Part shown: positions 48,422-57,608 of the stretch, piece by piece
How the letters are laid out: every line of letters starts with the position of its first letter
Position numbering within the stretch: the first letter of the stretch is position 1
Notes under the pieces: generated by a model
The model's database searches: none
What the model was told of the DNA's origin: nothing
Seen by the model: only the letters and a program-made list of their open reading frames with translations
Made by a program: the position numbers and the translations under genes
Assembly: GCF_006439055.1 (NCBI RefSeq)
Contig: NZ_RCZC01000001.1
Coordinates: 62,001-126,000 of the forward strand
DNA length: 64,000 nt
Reading direction: 5' to 3'
DNA from: Sphingomonas glacialis
GTDB lineage: Bacteria > Pseudomonadota > Alphaproteobacteria > Sphingomonadales > Sphingomonadaceae

Positions 48422-48913
48422 CAATCCTCCCCCGCCAGGGGGAGGTGGCACGCGCAGCGTGACGGAGGGGGCGGTCGGGGATGCGGCTCGAAGGATCGCC
48501 AAGCGGCAAGCAAAACGCCAAGCGACTGCGGCAGGAAATGACCCCGCCCGAGATCGCGCTCTGGCTGGCATTGCGCCGAAACGAGGCCAACCAGCGCTTC
48601 CGCGGACAGCACGCCGTCAACGATTACGTTCTGGATTTCTACTGTACCCCGGCTCGTCTCGTCATCGAGATCGATGGCGAGGCGCACACCCGCGGCGATC
48701 GGCCGGCGCGAGACGTCGTGCGCGACGCATGGCTCGCTGCGCGGGGATTACGGGTGCTGCGCTATCCGACGTTCGATGTGCTGGCGAATTTGAACGATGT
48801 CGTACGCCAGATCATCGCCACTGCGCTCCAGCGACGCGATCGATTTGAGAGCTGACCGCCGACCGCCCCCTCCGTCGCCTTCGGCGCCACCTCCCCCTGG
48901 CGGGGGAGGATTG
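48422..48913. mobile_element. Palindrome-bounded DUF559 endonuclease cassette
   Basis: Two inverted arms of about 56 bp enclose one gene. Outer blocks 48423-48449 and 48886-48912 are perfect 27-bp inverted repeats; inner blocks 48461-48478 and 48859-48876 are perfect 18-bp inverted repeats. The short segment between blocks differs in the two arms yet each is a mini-hairpin (ACGC-GCA-GCGT versus GCC-TTC-GGC). The outer block folds as CCTCCCCC-GCCA-GGGGGAGG. The gene starts within 3 bp of the left arm and stops 3 bp before the right. Confidence 0.7.
48481..48855 (+). CDS. DUF559 endonuclease-like protein
   Basis: The 124-residue product has the Vsr/DUF559 nuclease-fold pattern: LRQEMTPPEIALWLALR, FRGQHAVNDYVLDFYC, LVIEIDGEAH (catalytic Asp and Glu of a PD-(D/E)XK-like site) and GLRVLRYPTFDVLANLNDV. 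No partner methylase or toxin gene adjoins it. The start ATG follows the left palindrome arm directly, whose GGAGG lies 12 bases upstream. The enzymatic activity is inferred from the family fold only; its position inside a symmetrical repeat is the notable point. Confidence 0.85.
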   Translation: MRLEGSPSGKQNAKRLRQEMTPPEIALWLALRRNEANQRFRGQHAVNDYVLDFYCTPARLVIEIDGEAHTRGDRPARDVVRDAWLAARGLRVLRYPTFDVLANLNDVVRQIIATALQRRDRFES

Positions 48914-49075
48914 TGCGTGCCGCGTCGATAAAACGCTGTCCTACATCGCTGGTTTTTGAGACTATCGCCAACAAACACGCTCTTTCTCACCGTCGAGTCC
49001 ATGCCAACACGCCGACCTGATCGGCGCGACCCCGCGATGGTGCGACTTTCGTGTGACTTTCCAGCAAGACCCAGC

Positions 49076-49546
49076 TCAAACCTCGACGTAGCTCGCCGCA
49101 ATCTCCACCGGGAAATTCACCGATCGCGCGATAAAACAATGCGCATGAATCCGCGCATGGATCGCATCCGCCACCGTCAGGTCGCTCCCCGCAGCTACCT
49201 CGATCCGCGGCCGCAGCACTGCCTTCACGAACCGCCCGGTCCCATCGGGCGCGCTCTCGCCCACCCCAAGCGGATCGTCGGCGTACCCCGTCACCACCAC
49301 GCCCGCGACGCTCGCCAGATGCAGATACCAGAGCATATGGCACCCCGCTAAGCTCGCCAGCAGCAGGTCCTCGGGGTTGGGCAGCGCCGGATCGCCGCCA
49401 AGCCGCGGGTCGTTCGAGCACGCCACCACCGCCCCGCCGGGCGTCGCGATATCCCACGTCCGGTCGTAACCGCTATAGCTCGACGTCCCCGCCCCGCGGT
49501 TGCCCGTCCAGGCGATCCGCGCGGTAAAATCGTGTCTCTGCGTCAT
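49076..49546 (-). CDS. OsmC/Ohr-family peroxide reductase-like protein
   Basis: The 156 residues carry the two reactive cysteines of the family: one in LASLAGCHMLWYLH and one in IHAHCFIARSVNFPVEI. Members reduce organic peroxides using lipoylated or thiol donors. The layout is closer to OsmC-like than to Ohr. Its start overlaps the stop of the ClC gene by 4 bp, so the two are coupled. Confidence 0.82.
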   Translation of the reverse strand: MTQRHDFTARIAWTGNRGAGTSSYSGYDRTWDIATPGGAVVACSNDPRLGGDPALPNPEDLLLASLAGCHMLWYLHLASVAGVVVTGYADDPLGVGESAPDGTGRFVKAVLRPRIEVAAGSDLTVADAIHARIHAHCFIARSVNFPVEIAASYVEV

Positions 49547-50886
49547 GCCTTGCCCTCCACCAGTGCCACGAACGGCTTGGCGAGCCCGTGATACAGCCGC
49601 TCGCGGCACACCAGCGTGCTCGCCGCATCGGCGATCAGCGCGGTCGCGAACAAGGACAGGATCAGCCCGCGCGCCGCGGTCGCCTCCATCACGATGATCA
49701 CCGCGGTCAGCGGCGCCCGCACCACGCCGACGAAATAGGCGGTCATGCCGAGCAAAACGACCGCGCCCGCCGGCTGACCCGCAAACAGCCCGGTCAGCAG
49801 ATTGCCGAACCCCGCCCCCACCGCGAGCGACGGCGCGAAGATGCCGCCCGGCGCTCCGCTCAGCGTCGTGGCGAGCGCTGCGAGGAACTTGGCCGGCCCG
49901 AACCAGTCCGATTGCCCCTGCCCCTCGACCAAGGCACGCGTCGCGCCATAGCCCGTCCCCCAGGTCGCCCCGCCCGTCACGATCCCAAGCACCGCCACGA
50001 CGAGCCCGCACCCGGCGGCAAACGCGATCGGATGCGCCCGCGCCGCCGCGATCGGACGCCACTGCGCCCCGGCAAAGCCCAGCACCAACCGCGAGAACAA
50101 CCCGCCCGCAGCCCCGCCGAGCACGCCCGCCACCGGCGTGATGAGCAAGACCGCCGACACCCCAAGCGTATCGCGCATCACGCCGAAATAGACATAGTCG
50201 CCCGCGATCCCGAGGCTCACCAAGCCGGCGATCATCACCGCGCCCATCACCAGCACCGCGACGCGCTGCTCATACGCGGCGGCGAGCTCCTCGATCGCGA
50301 AGGCGACACCGGCAAGCGGCGTGTTGAACGCCGCCGCAACGCCGGCCGCGCCACCGGCGATCAGCACGCCCGAGGTGATCGGCACGCGGAAATAGCGGTG
50401 GACCTTGACCATGATCGCCGCGCTGATCTGCACCGTCGGCCCCTCGCGCCCGACCGACGCGCCGCCGAGCAGCATCACGATCGTCAGCACCAGCTTCACG
50501 CACGCCGTCCACAGCGAGACGAGCGCATTGCTCGGCGGCGTATCGGGCGCGCGACTCGCGGCGATGACCTGCGGGATGCCCGACCCGCGCGCAAAGGGCG
50601 CGGCGCGGCGCGTCACCCACACGACCAGCGCGAACAATGCCGGGGTCAACGCAAGCGGCGCATAAGGGAAACGCGCGACGAACCCGCCGAACAGCGCCTG
50701 CGCGCGGTCGCTCGCCCCCGCAAAGACCAGCGCGACCAACCCGAGCAGCACTGCACCAACACCCGTCGCGAGCCGCCGCCGCAATCGACCGAGTTGCATC
50801 CCGGCCTGCCGCGCACCGCGACGCCGCCACACGATCGAGACCAGCCGAAGGGCATAAGGCGCGTTGCGATTCATGGCTCGGCTCAT
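49543..50886 (-). CDS. ClC-family chloride channel/antiporter
   Basis: The 447 residues contain about ten hydrophobic helices and the selectivity-filter motifs GSGIPQV, GREGPTVQ (gating Glu) and GAPGGIFAPSLAVGAGFG, plus VIIVMEATA. No CBS domains follow. Typical bacterial ClC exchangers move two chloride for one proton and aid acid resistance. MSRAMNRN or the internal MNRN four codons later could be the start. Confidence 0.9.
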   Translation of the reverse strand: MSRAMNRNAPYALRLVSIVWRRRGARQAGMQLGRLRRRLATGVGAVLLGLVALVFAGASDRAQALFGGFVARFPYAPLALTPALFALVVWVTRRAAPFARGSGIPQVIAASRAPDTPPSNALVSLWTACVKLVLTIVMLLGGASVGREGPTVQISAAIMVKVHRYFRVPITSGVLIAGGAAGVAAAFNTPLAGVAFAIEELAAAYEQRVAVLVMGAVMIAGLVSLGIAGDYVYFGVMRDTLGVSAVLLITPVAGVLGGAAGGLFSRLVLGFAGAQWRPIAAARAHPIAFAAGCGLVVAVLGIVTGGATWGTGYGATRALVEGQGQSDWFGPAKFLAALATTLSGAPGGIFAPSLAVGAGFGNLLTGLFAGQPAGAVVLLGMTAYFVGVVRAPLTAVIIVMEATAARGLILSLFATALIADAASTLVCRERLYHGLAKPFVALVEGKA

Positions 50887-50957
50887 GCGCGATTGTGCCG
50901 CCGCGCGCCACCGCGGATGCGGTTGCGTGGGCTGGCCTGCTCGCTTAGGCAGGGCCC

Positions 50958-51623
50958 ATGAAACTCATTATCGGCAACAAGGCCTATTCCTCCTGGTCGC
51001 TGCGCGGCTGGCTCGCGTGCAAGCAATCGGGCCTGCTGTTCGAGGAAGCGGTCGTCCCGCTCTACGACGCCGAGTGGGACAAGCGCCGCGAAGGCGACGA
51101 ATTCGCCCCCTCCTCGGGCAAGGTGCCGATCCTGTGGGACGGCGATGCGGTCGTGTGGGACAGCCTCGCGATCGTCGAATATCTCGCCGAGAAGACGTCG
51201 CGCGACCTCTTCTGGCCGGCCGATGACGCCGCCCGTGCGATGGCGCGCTCAATGGCGGCGGAGATGCATTCGAGCTTCACCGCCTTGCGCCGCAAGCACA
51301 GCATGAACGTCCGCCAGATCTTCCCGCCCGTCGCGCCCGACGCCGACGTGCTCGCCGATCTCGAGCGGATCATGGAGCTCTGGGCGCAGGCACGCGCGCG
51401 CTTCGGCGGCGAGGGCGATTTCCTGTTCGGCGCGTTCGGCGCGGCCGACATCATGTACGCACCGGTCGTGACGCGGATCGTCACCTACAGCCTGCCGATC
51501 GCGCGCTTCGCCGCGCCCTATATGGACGCGGTGCTCCACCACCCCTTCATGCAGGACTGGATCGCCTCGGCACAGGAAGAGGAATGGGTGATCGAACAGT
51601 TCGAGCAACCCGCCACCGCGTGA
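50958..51623 (+). CDS. Glutathione S-transferase-like protein
   Basis: The 221 residues have the thioredoxin-like N-terminal domain with NKAYSSWSLRGWLA (catalytic Ser) and GKVPILWDGDAVVWDSLAIVEYL (cis-Pro and gamma-glutamyl contact), then a helical C-terminal domain with FGAADIMYAPVV. A cytosolic GST of unknown substrate. Divergent from the ClC gene and 4 bp from the convergent cupin stop. Confidence 0.88.
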   Translation: MKLIIGNKAYSSWSLRGWLACKQSGLLFEEAVVPLYDAEWDKRREGDEFAPSSGKVPILWDGDAVVWDSLAIVEYLAEKTSRDLFWPADDAARAMARSMAAEMHSSFTALRRKHSMNVRQIFPPVAPDADVLADLERIMELWAQARARFGGEGDFLFGAFGAADIMYAPVVTRIVTYSLPIARFAAPYMDAVLHHPFMQDWIASAQEEEWVIEQFEQPATA

Positions 51624-51627
51624 TCGC

Positions 51628-52104
51628 CTACGGCAGCCGCTCGGTCGGATAGGGCGTTCCGTCCTTGCGCTCGTAGCGGCCGGGCAGGAAGCGCATGTCG
51701 ATATCGGAATACTCTCCGCCCTGCAGCCGCGGCCCCGCGCCGATCGCGACGAACACGCAGGCCGTATCGCTGCGGTTCTGCAGATGATGCCCATCCTCGA
51801 CCCCGGCCGCAAACGTCGCGACGTCGCCAGCGCGCAGCAGCGTCTCGCCGCCGTTCTCGACCAACACCGCCTCGCCCGACAGCATCACGAGCAGTTCGTC
51901 CTCATCGGCATGCCAGTGCCGCTGCGACGACCAGCCGCCGGGCGCGAGCGTTACATGGCTCGCGCCGAAATGCGTCAGCCCAGCAGGCGGCGCGAGCCGG
52001 CGATACCACCGCCCCTGCACCGGCGCATCGAACGGCGGCGGATAGCCCGTCGCATTGGTTTGCGGGATTGTATCGAGGTCGAGCTTGGGCAATGTCGCCT
52101 CCAT
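51628..52104 (-). CDS. Cupin-domain protein
   Basis: The 158-residue protein has cupin motif 1 HWHADEDELLVMLSGEAVL (two His, one Glu) and motif 2 with GDVATFAAGVEDGHHLQN. It lies in the family annotated as transcriptional regulator-like or sugar-binding cupins, but carries no HTH. The chosen start ATG overlaps, on opposite strands, the start of dapE (shared CATG at 52102-52105). Confidence 0.75.
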   Translation of the reverse strand: MEATLPKLDLDTIPQTNATGYPPPFDAPVQGRWYRRLAPPAGLTHFGASHVTLAPGGWSSQRHWHADEDELLVMLSGEAVLVENGGETLLRAGDVATFAAGVEDGHHLQNRSDTACVFVAIGAGPRLQGGEYSDIDMRFLPGRYERKDGTPYPTERLP

Positions 52105-53239
52105 GGATAACGCGACCACCCTGCCTGACTGCATCACCCTCGCCAAGGCGCTGCTCGCTTGCGAGAGCGTGACCCCGGCGCGGGGCGCCGTGTTCGACGT
52201 GGTCGAAGCGGCGCTGCTGCCGCTCGGCTTCACGGTCGATCGCTTCACTATCGGCGAAGCCCCCGACGGCCCTGTCGAAAACCTGCTCGCGACGCGCGGC
52301 GGGACCGGCCCGCACCTCGCCTTTGCCGGGCATCTCGACGTCGTGCCCCCCGGCGAAGGCTGGACGAGCGGCGCGTTTGCGCCCGAGATCCGCGGCGACC
52401 TGCTCTATGGGCGCGGCGCGGTCGACATGAAGGGTGCGATCGCCGCCTTCATCGCCGCGATCCCGCCCGAGCCCACCGCCCCGCTCAGCCTGATCCTGAC
52501 CGGCGACGAGGAAGGCCCCGCCACCTACGGCACGTGCAGCCTGATCGAGCGGATGGCGGAAACGGACGTGCAGCCCGATTACTGCCTGGTCGGGGAACCG
52601 ACGTCGTCGGCGAAGCTCGGCGACATGGTCAAGATCGGCCGGCGCGGCTCGGTCAATCTGTGGATCGCGGTGCCGGGCAAGCAGGGCCATGTCGCTTATC
52701 CCCAGCTTGCCGACAATCCGATCCCGCGGCTGGTCGCGATGCTCGCCGAGATCGACGCGATCGTGCTCGACGCCGGCAATGCCTGGTTCCAGCCGTCGAA
52801 CATCGAAGTCACCGACATCACCGTCGGCAACCCCGCAACCAACGTCATCCCGGCCAAGGCGACGGCGCGCCTCAGCATCCGCTTCAACGACGAGCAAAAC
52901 GGCGCTCGCCTGGTCGAGCGGATCGAAGAACTCGTCCACCGCCATGATCCCGCCGCGACCGTGACCGCACGGATTTCGGGCGAGGCGTTCCTCACCGAAC
53001 CGGGACCATTCTCGGCGCTGATCGGCGCCGCGATCGAAGCGAAGACCGGTTTGGTGCCGGCGCTGTCGACCACCGGCGGCACGTCCGACGCGCGCTTCCT
53101 CTCGGCGCTGTGCCCGACGGTCGAATTCGGTCTGGTCAACGCGACGATGCACAAGCTCGACGAAGCGGTGGCGGTGGCGGACCTCGTCGCGCTGACCGCG
53201 ATCTACGGCGAGATCATCGCCCGAATCGGCCGGTCCTAA
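52103..53239 (+). CDS. dapE: Succinyl-diaminopimelate desuccinylase
   Basis: Zinc hydrolase of lysine and diaminopimelate synthesis. The 378 residues show metal ligands His77 and Asp79 in AGHLDVVPPG, Asp in GRGAVDMKGAI, the Glu pair in TGDEEGPA, and the C-terminal His in NATMHKLDE; the dimerisation lid domain lies between. Start MDNATTLPDC was preferred to an ATG 16 codons upstream because the family begins near it. The promoter would then lie in the cupin coding region. Confidence 0.93.
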   Translation: MDNATTLPDCITLAKALLACESVTPARGAVFDVVEAALLPLGFTVDRFTIGEAPDGPVENLLATRGGTGPHLAFAGHLDVVPPGEGWTSGAFAPEIRGDLLYGRGAVDMKGAIAAFIAAIPPEPTAPLSLILTGDEEGPATYGTCSLIERMAETDVQPDYCLVGEPTSSAKLGDMVKIGRRGSVNLWIAVPGKQGHVAYPQLADNPIPRLVAMLAEIDAIVLDAGNAWFQPSNIEVTDITVGNPATNVIPAKATARLSIRFNDEQNGARLVERIEELVHRHDPAATVTARISGEAFLTEPGPFSALIGAAIEAKTGLVPALSTTGGTSDARFLSALCPTVEFGLVNATMHKLDEAVAVADLVALTAIYGEIIARIGRS

Positions 53240-53349
53240 CCGATTCCAAAGCATCGGAACTCGGCGCGACTCGTGGAGATTCCTAGCTTTTCATGGACGC
53301 GAGTCGGCAGATGCGATACGCATCGGATTAACCTTAACGGTGCGCGGGC

Positions 53350-54492
53350 ATGCCGATCGATCCCTGGTTCCTGATTGCGATCGCATGCAGCTTGGTCGGC
53401 TATGGCCTGTACCTGGTCGGCCTGCGTCGCCATCTCGTCCAGCCCAACCGCGCCTCCTGGCTGATCTGGAGCGCCGCCACCGCGGTCGAGGCTGCCACTT
53501 ATGCCGCGGTCAATCCGAGCGCGCTCCCGGGCTGGGTGTTCGCGCTGTCGGCATGTGCGTGCGCCGCAGTGACGATCGGCATCTGGCGCCGCTCGATTTG
53601 GAGCGCGCCCTCACGCGGCGAGCTGTTCTGCATGGCCGCGTGCCTCGCCGCGCTGACACTGTGGATCGTTTCGCGCAACGCCTTCTGGGCGCATATGCTC
53701 GTCGTCGTCGCGGTACCGGTGAGCTTCTGGCCGACCTGGCAGAGCGTGCTGCAGGACCGCACCCGCGAACGCTCGCCCGCCTGGGGGCTATGGTCGATCG
53801 GCGACCTCGCCACCTTGCTCGTGGCGACGCGCAGCGGCGATCAGCATGTCGGCGAATATGCCTATATCCTCGTCGAATTGCTGTGCCATGCGAGCGTGTG
53901 GTTCATGGTCGGCTTGGCCACGATCAACCCCTTGCGCTCGCTCGGCTTCCGCCACGGCCGCTTCTACGTGCTCGACGCCTATAGCCCCGCCGCCAATCTG
54001 TTCGCGGTCGGCGAGACGCATCTCGGCAAGGCGGTCTATGCCGCGCAAGGCTTTGCCGAGGGCGATGCGATCATCCGCTTCACCGGCCGCCGCTTCCGCG
54101 CGGACCAGGTGCCGAGCCTGATGCGCGGCTCGAGCGACCGTTTCGTTCAGGTGACCCCGCAGCATTTCATGGGGCCGTCGGGCAAGATCGACGATCTCAT
54201 CAACCATAGCTGCGACCCCAATGCCGGCCTGCGCTTCGCCGGCGGCAGCGTGACGCTGGTCGCAGTGCGCGACATCGCGCCCGGCGAGGAGATCGCCTGG
54301 GATTATTCGACCACGCTCGCCGAATCGAACTGGCACATGATCTGCCAGTGCCGCAGCCCCGAGTGCCGCCGTGTAATCGGCAATTTCTCGACGCTGTCGC
54401 AGGCGCGCCAGGAATGGTTCCGGTCGCGCAACCTCGTCGCGCCCTATCTGCGCCGCCGCGATGCCGTGACGGCGCGCGACCGGGCAGCGTAG
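53350..54492 (+). CDS. Seven-helix membrane protein fused to a SET methyltransferase domain
   Basis: Residues 1-192 contain seven membrane helices (about 5-25, 35-54, 60-79, 91-107, 112-130, 144-160, 170-192); HLVQPNRASWLIW recalls PQ-loop/SWEET-like proteins. Residues about 203-345 are a SET domain: LGKAVYAAQGFAEGDAI, NHSCDPN (285-291), GEEIAWDYST (312-321). A post-SET zinc site is complete: Cys288 with CQC (332, 334) and Cys339. This should give a lysine methyltransferase facing the cytoplasm. Histone-like or ribosomal targets are possible but unknown. The gene ends 4 bp from the convergent histidine kinase. Confidence 0.85.
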   Translation: MPIDPWFLIAIACSLVGYGLYLVGLRRHLVQPNRASWLIWSAATAVEAATYAAVNPSALPGWVFALSACACAAVTIGIWRRSIWSAPSRGELFCMAACLAALTLWIVSRNAFWAHMLVVVAVPVSFWPTWQSVLQDRTRERSPAWGLWSIGDLATLLVATRSGDQHVGEYAYILVELLCHASVWFMVGLATINPLRSLGFRHGRFYVLDAYSPAANLFAVGETHLGKAVYAAQGFAEGDAIIRFTGRRFRADQVPSLMRGSSDRFVQVTPQHFMGPSGKIDDLINHSCDPNAGLRFAGGSVTLVAVRDIAPGEEIAWDYSTTLAESNWHMICQCRSPECRRVIGNFSTLSQARQEWFRSRNLVAPYLRRRDAVTARDRAA

Positions 54493-54496
54493 CAGG

Positions 54497-57475
54497 TCAC
54501 CCGCCGAGCATCGCGCGAATCCGCTGCGCCAGCGTCTCGATCGCGAACGGCTTGGCGAGCAACGCCATCCCCGGCTCGAGCGCGCTGTCGCCGACCACCG
54601 CATTCTCGGCAAAGCCGGTGATGAACAGCACCGGCAGCATCGGCCGCGCGACCCGCGCCGCATCGGCGACCTGCCGGCCGTTGAGCCCACCGGGCAGCCC
54701 GACATCGGTCACCAGCAGGTCGATCCGCTCGGCCGAGCGCAACAGCTCGAGCGCCGCCGCGCCCGTCGCCGCCTCGAGCGCGACATAGCCGAGATCGCCG
54801 AGCACTTCGCTCACCAGCATCCGCACGCTCGGCTCGTCATCGACGACGAGCACGGTCTCGCCGCGCTGCGCCCCGCCGAGCATGGGCCCCGCCTGGGCCG
54901 GCGCGCCGTCGCCGACGGCACCGTCATGCCGCGGCAGATACAGGCACATCGTCGTGCCTTCGCCGAGCCGCGAGTCGATCTGCACCTGCCCGCCCGATTG
55001 CCGGACGAAGCCGTAGATCATCGACAGGCCGAGCCCCGTCCCCTGCCCGGTCGGCTTGGTGGTAAAGAACGGATCAAACGCGCGGGCGATCACCTCGGGG
55101 CTCATCCCCGTTCCCGAATCGGCGACGCACAGCACGAGATAGGCACCGGGCACGAGGTCGCGCAGAGCCGCGGCAGCGGGATCGAAGGTCTCGTTATGCG
55201 TCGTGATCCGCACCGTGCCGCCGGCCGGGCTGGCATCGCGCGCATTGATGCACAGGTTGAGCACCGCGTTCTCGAGCTGGTTGGCATCGGCGAGCACCGA
55301 CCAGCTGTCGGCGTCGATCGCGGTCTCGAGCGTAATCGACGGTCCAAGTGTCCCACGTACGAGGTCCTCGACCCCGGCGATGAGCTGCGGGACATGGACC
55401 GGGCGCGGATCGAGCGGCTGGCGGCGCGAGAAAGCGAGCAGCCGGTGCGTCAAGGCCGCCGCCCGCACCGTCCCCGCCTGCGCCGCGTCGAGATAGCGCG
55501 GCAGATCATCGCTCCGCCCCTGCCGCACGCGCAGCTGCATCAGTTCGAGCGCGCCCGAAATGCCCATCAGCAAATTGTTGAAATCATGCGCCAGCCCGCC
55601 GGTGAGCTGCCCGACCGCTTCCATCTTGTGCGCCTGGCGCAGCCGCTCCTCGAGCTCGCGCTGGCGACTGACATCGACGCCGACGCCGACCACCGTCTCG
55701 GGCCGGCCGGCGGCATCGTGCTGGACATGGTTGCGCGCCATCACCCAACGCACGCTGCCATCGGGCAACAGCAGGCGATATTCGTGCGCCCCGTCCTGTC
55801 CGGTCTTGCGGGCAAGCTCGATCGCGGCGTCGAGGATCGGCCGATCCTCGGGATGGATCCGCCCCGCCACATCGCAAAGCGAGACGCCCGCCTGCATCTG
55901 TTCGGGGGTGAAGCCGTACAGCTCGGCAAACCCGATCTCGCTGTCGAAACGGTCGCGGACGACGTCGTAGGTCCACACCCCGACCCCCTCCATCGCATCG
56001 AGCACGATCCGCGTCCGCGCATCGGCGGCACGCAAAGCGGCTTCCTGGCGCCGCTCCTCGGTGATGTCGCGCGCATTGGTATATATCCGGTCCCCGACCA
56101 GGATCGTCTGCCAGGCGAAGGTGCGGTAACCGCCGTCGCGCGTGCGCAGCCGCTTTTCGAGCCGGTGCGTCGTCCCGCTCGCCGCGATCCGTGCGATCTC
56201 GGCGGCGTTGCCGCCCGCATCGTCGGGATGCCGCAGCCACTGGCTGTCGCGCCCGATAATGTCTTCGCTCGCCCAGCCGAGCAACCGTTCCCACGCCGGA
56301 TTGACCGAGATCCAGCGTCCGTCCCGTTCCGCGATGCCGAGCAGATCGGTGCTGAATTCCCACAATTGGTCGCGCTCGGCGGTGCGCGCGGCGACCTTGC
56401 TCGCGAGCTCGGCATTGAGCGCGCGCAATTCGGTGACCGCGCGGACCCGCGCGACGGCGTCCCAGCTCAGTTCGGCGACTTCCTCGACCAGCGCGATCTC
56501 GCCCCGCGTCCAGGCGCGCGGTTCGGCATGGCTGATATAGAGGGCCGCCTGCAGCGTCCCCCCGCGCACCAGCGGCACGCTCATCCCCGCCTTGGTTCCG
56601 GTCGCGCCGAGCACGGCTTGCGGGGGCGCATCGGGGTCGTCGGGCGCGCTGAACGCCAGCGTATTGCCGAGCTGCACCATTGTGCCGACCATCTTGCCGA
56701 ACATCACCGTCGGCATCGTGCCGGTCAGCGCCGACAGCCGCCCACTGACCCAGCACGCGCCATATTTCAGCAGATCGTCGGGCGTGACCTCGAAAAAGCC
56801 GACCCGATCGACCTCGAGAAACTTGCCCAGCACCTCGGCGGTGTGCTGCATGACATCGTCCGGCGCGGGCTGGATGCGCTGTTCCTCGACCAGGGTGAGG
56901 ATGAAATCGCGCTCGCGCTTGGCCGCGCGGAGGGCCTGCTCGGTCTCGACATGGCCCGTCACCTCAAGGCCCTGGTTGAACAGGCCGCAGACGGTACCGT
57001 CCTCGTCCTGGATCGGCGAAATGTTGTAGGTCCAGTAGGTGAGCGACGGCGCGCCGTCGCGCAGCATCGTCACCGGCTGCGCCGAGAAGGTCGCGCCTTC
57101 GCCCGTTTCGAAGGTGCGACGGAAATGCGGTTCGATCATCGGCCACAGTTCGGGCCGCGTCTCCGCCACCGGACGCGCGAGCTTCGACCCATCGGCGTCA
57201 CCATCGGATATGCCGGTCCAGGCGTCGTTATAGATCAGCCAGAAATCCGCGCCCCAATAGACTGCGCTCGGGAAGCGCGCGCGCAGGCAGAGGCTAACAC
57301 TGAGCTTGAGCGTGGCGGGCCAATCCTCGGGCGGCCCGAGCGGATGATCGCTCCAATCGCGCGTCCGCAACCGCGTCGCGGTCGGCCCCGCGCCATCGAG
57401 AAAGCGCAATTTCGCTGAAATCGACTCCGCATTCGACCTCGGCACGAGATCGGGCACGGGATGTTCAACGGCCAT
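54497..57475 (-). CDS. Hybrid sensor histidine kinase, PAS/GAF type with receiver
   Basis: The 992 residues contain no membrane segment. Order: PAS-like (about 25-170), GAF-like (about 200-345), two PAS domains with PAC (about 365-620), HisKA (GLAHDFNNLL phospho-acceptor His), HATPase (ARDASPAGG, ADSGTGMSPEV, GTGLGLSMIYG) and a C-terminal receiver (LVVDDEPSVRM, TDVGLPGG, FITGFAE). Such cytoplasmic hybrid kinases occur in light or stress signalling; no GAF Cys for a bilin was identified. No response regulator partner is adjacent. Confidence 0.9.
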   Translation of the reverse strand: MAVEHPVPDLVPRSNAESISAKLRFLDGAGPTATRLRTRDWSDHPLGPPEDWPATLKLSVSLCLRARFPSAVYWGADFWLIYNDAWTGISDGDADGSKLARPVAETRPELWPMIEPHFRRTFETGEGATFSAQPVTMLRDGAPSLTYWTYNISPIQDEDGTVCGLFNQGLEVTGHVETEQALRAAKRERDFILTLVEEQRIQPAPDDVMQHTAEVLGKFLEVDRVGFFEVTPDDLLKYGACWVSGRLSALTGTMPTVMFGKMVGTMVQLGNTLAFSAPDDPDAPPQAVLGATGTKAGMSVPLVRGGTLQAALYISHAEPRAWTRGEIALVEEVAELSWDAVARVRAVTELRALNAELASKVAARTAERDQLWEFSTDLLGIAERDGRWISVNPAWERLLGWASEDIIGRDSQWLRHPDDAGGNAAEIARIAASGTTHRLEKRLRTRDGGYRTFAWQTILVGDRIYTNARDITEERRQEAALRAADARTRIVLDAMEGVGVWTYDVVRDRFDSEIGFAELYGFTPEQMQAGVSLCDVAGRIHPEDRPILDAAIELARKTGQDGAHEYRLLLPDGSVRWVMARNHVQHDAAGRPETVVGVGVDVSRQRELEERLRQAHKMEAVGQLTGGLAHDFNNLLMGISGALELMQLRVRQGRSDDLPRYLDAAQAGTVRAAALTHRLLAFSRRQPLDPRPVHVPQLIAGVEDLVRGTLGPSITLETAIDADSWSVLADANQLENAVLNLCINARDASPAGGTVRITTHNETFDPAAAALRDLVPGAYLVLCVADSGTGMSPEVIARAFDPFFTTKPTGQGTGLGLSMIYGFVRQSGGQVQIDSRLGEGTTMCLYLPRHDGAVGDGAPAQAGPMLGGAQRGETVLVVDDEPSVRMLVSEVLGDLGYVALEAATGAAALELLRSAERIDLLVTDVGLPGGLNGRQVADAARVARPMLPVLFITGFAENAVVGDSALEPGMALLAKPFAIETLAQRIRAMLGG

Positions 57476-57590
57476 AGGCTCAGCTCTCGTACACGGGCTC
57501 TGCGGCGCCGGACGGCGGCCGCCAAACCGTGCGGGCTCATGGCAACGCTGTCAATATGGCAATAGGCGGCCCTAATAATAAGCGCTGTCA

Positions 57591-57608
57591 GCGCGCTTCA
57601 CAGCGCGC
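57591..57608 (-). terminator. Intrinsic terminator overlapping the thrC stop
   Basis: GCGCGCT (57591-57597) and AGCGCGC (57602-57608) form a 7-bp stem whose loop is part of the stop codon. On the minus strand it is followed by TTATTATTA a few bases later. A compact candidate terminator. Confidence 0.4.

Noticed and set aside
47602..48913. CRISPR-like array from the repeated GC blocks near yihA
   Set aside because: The blocks are inverted, not regularly spaced direct repeats, and no cas genes are present.
54926..57418. An 830-codon frame antisense to the histidine kinase
   Set aside because: No recognisable motifs; composition is that of reversed GC-rich coding sequence.
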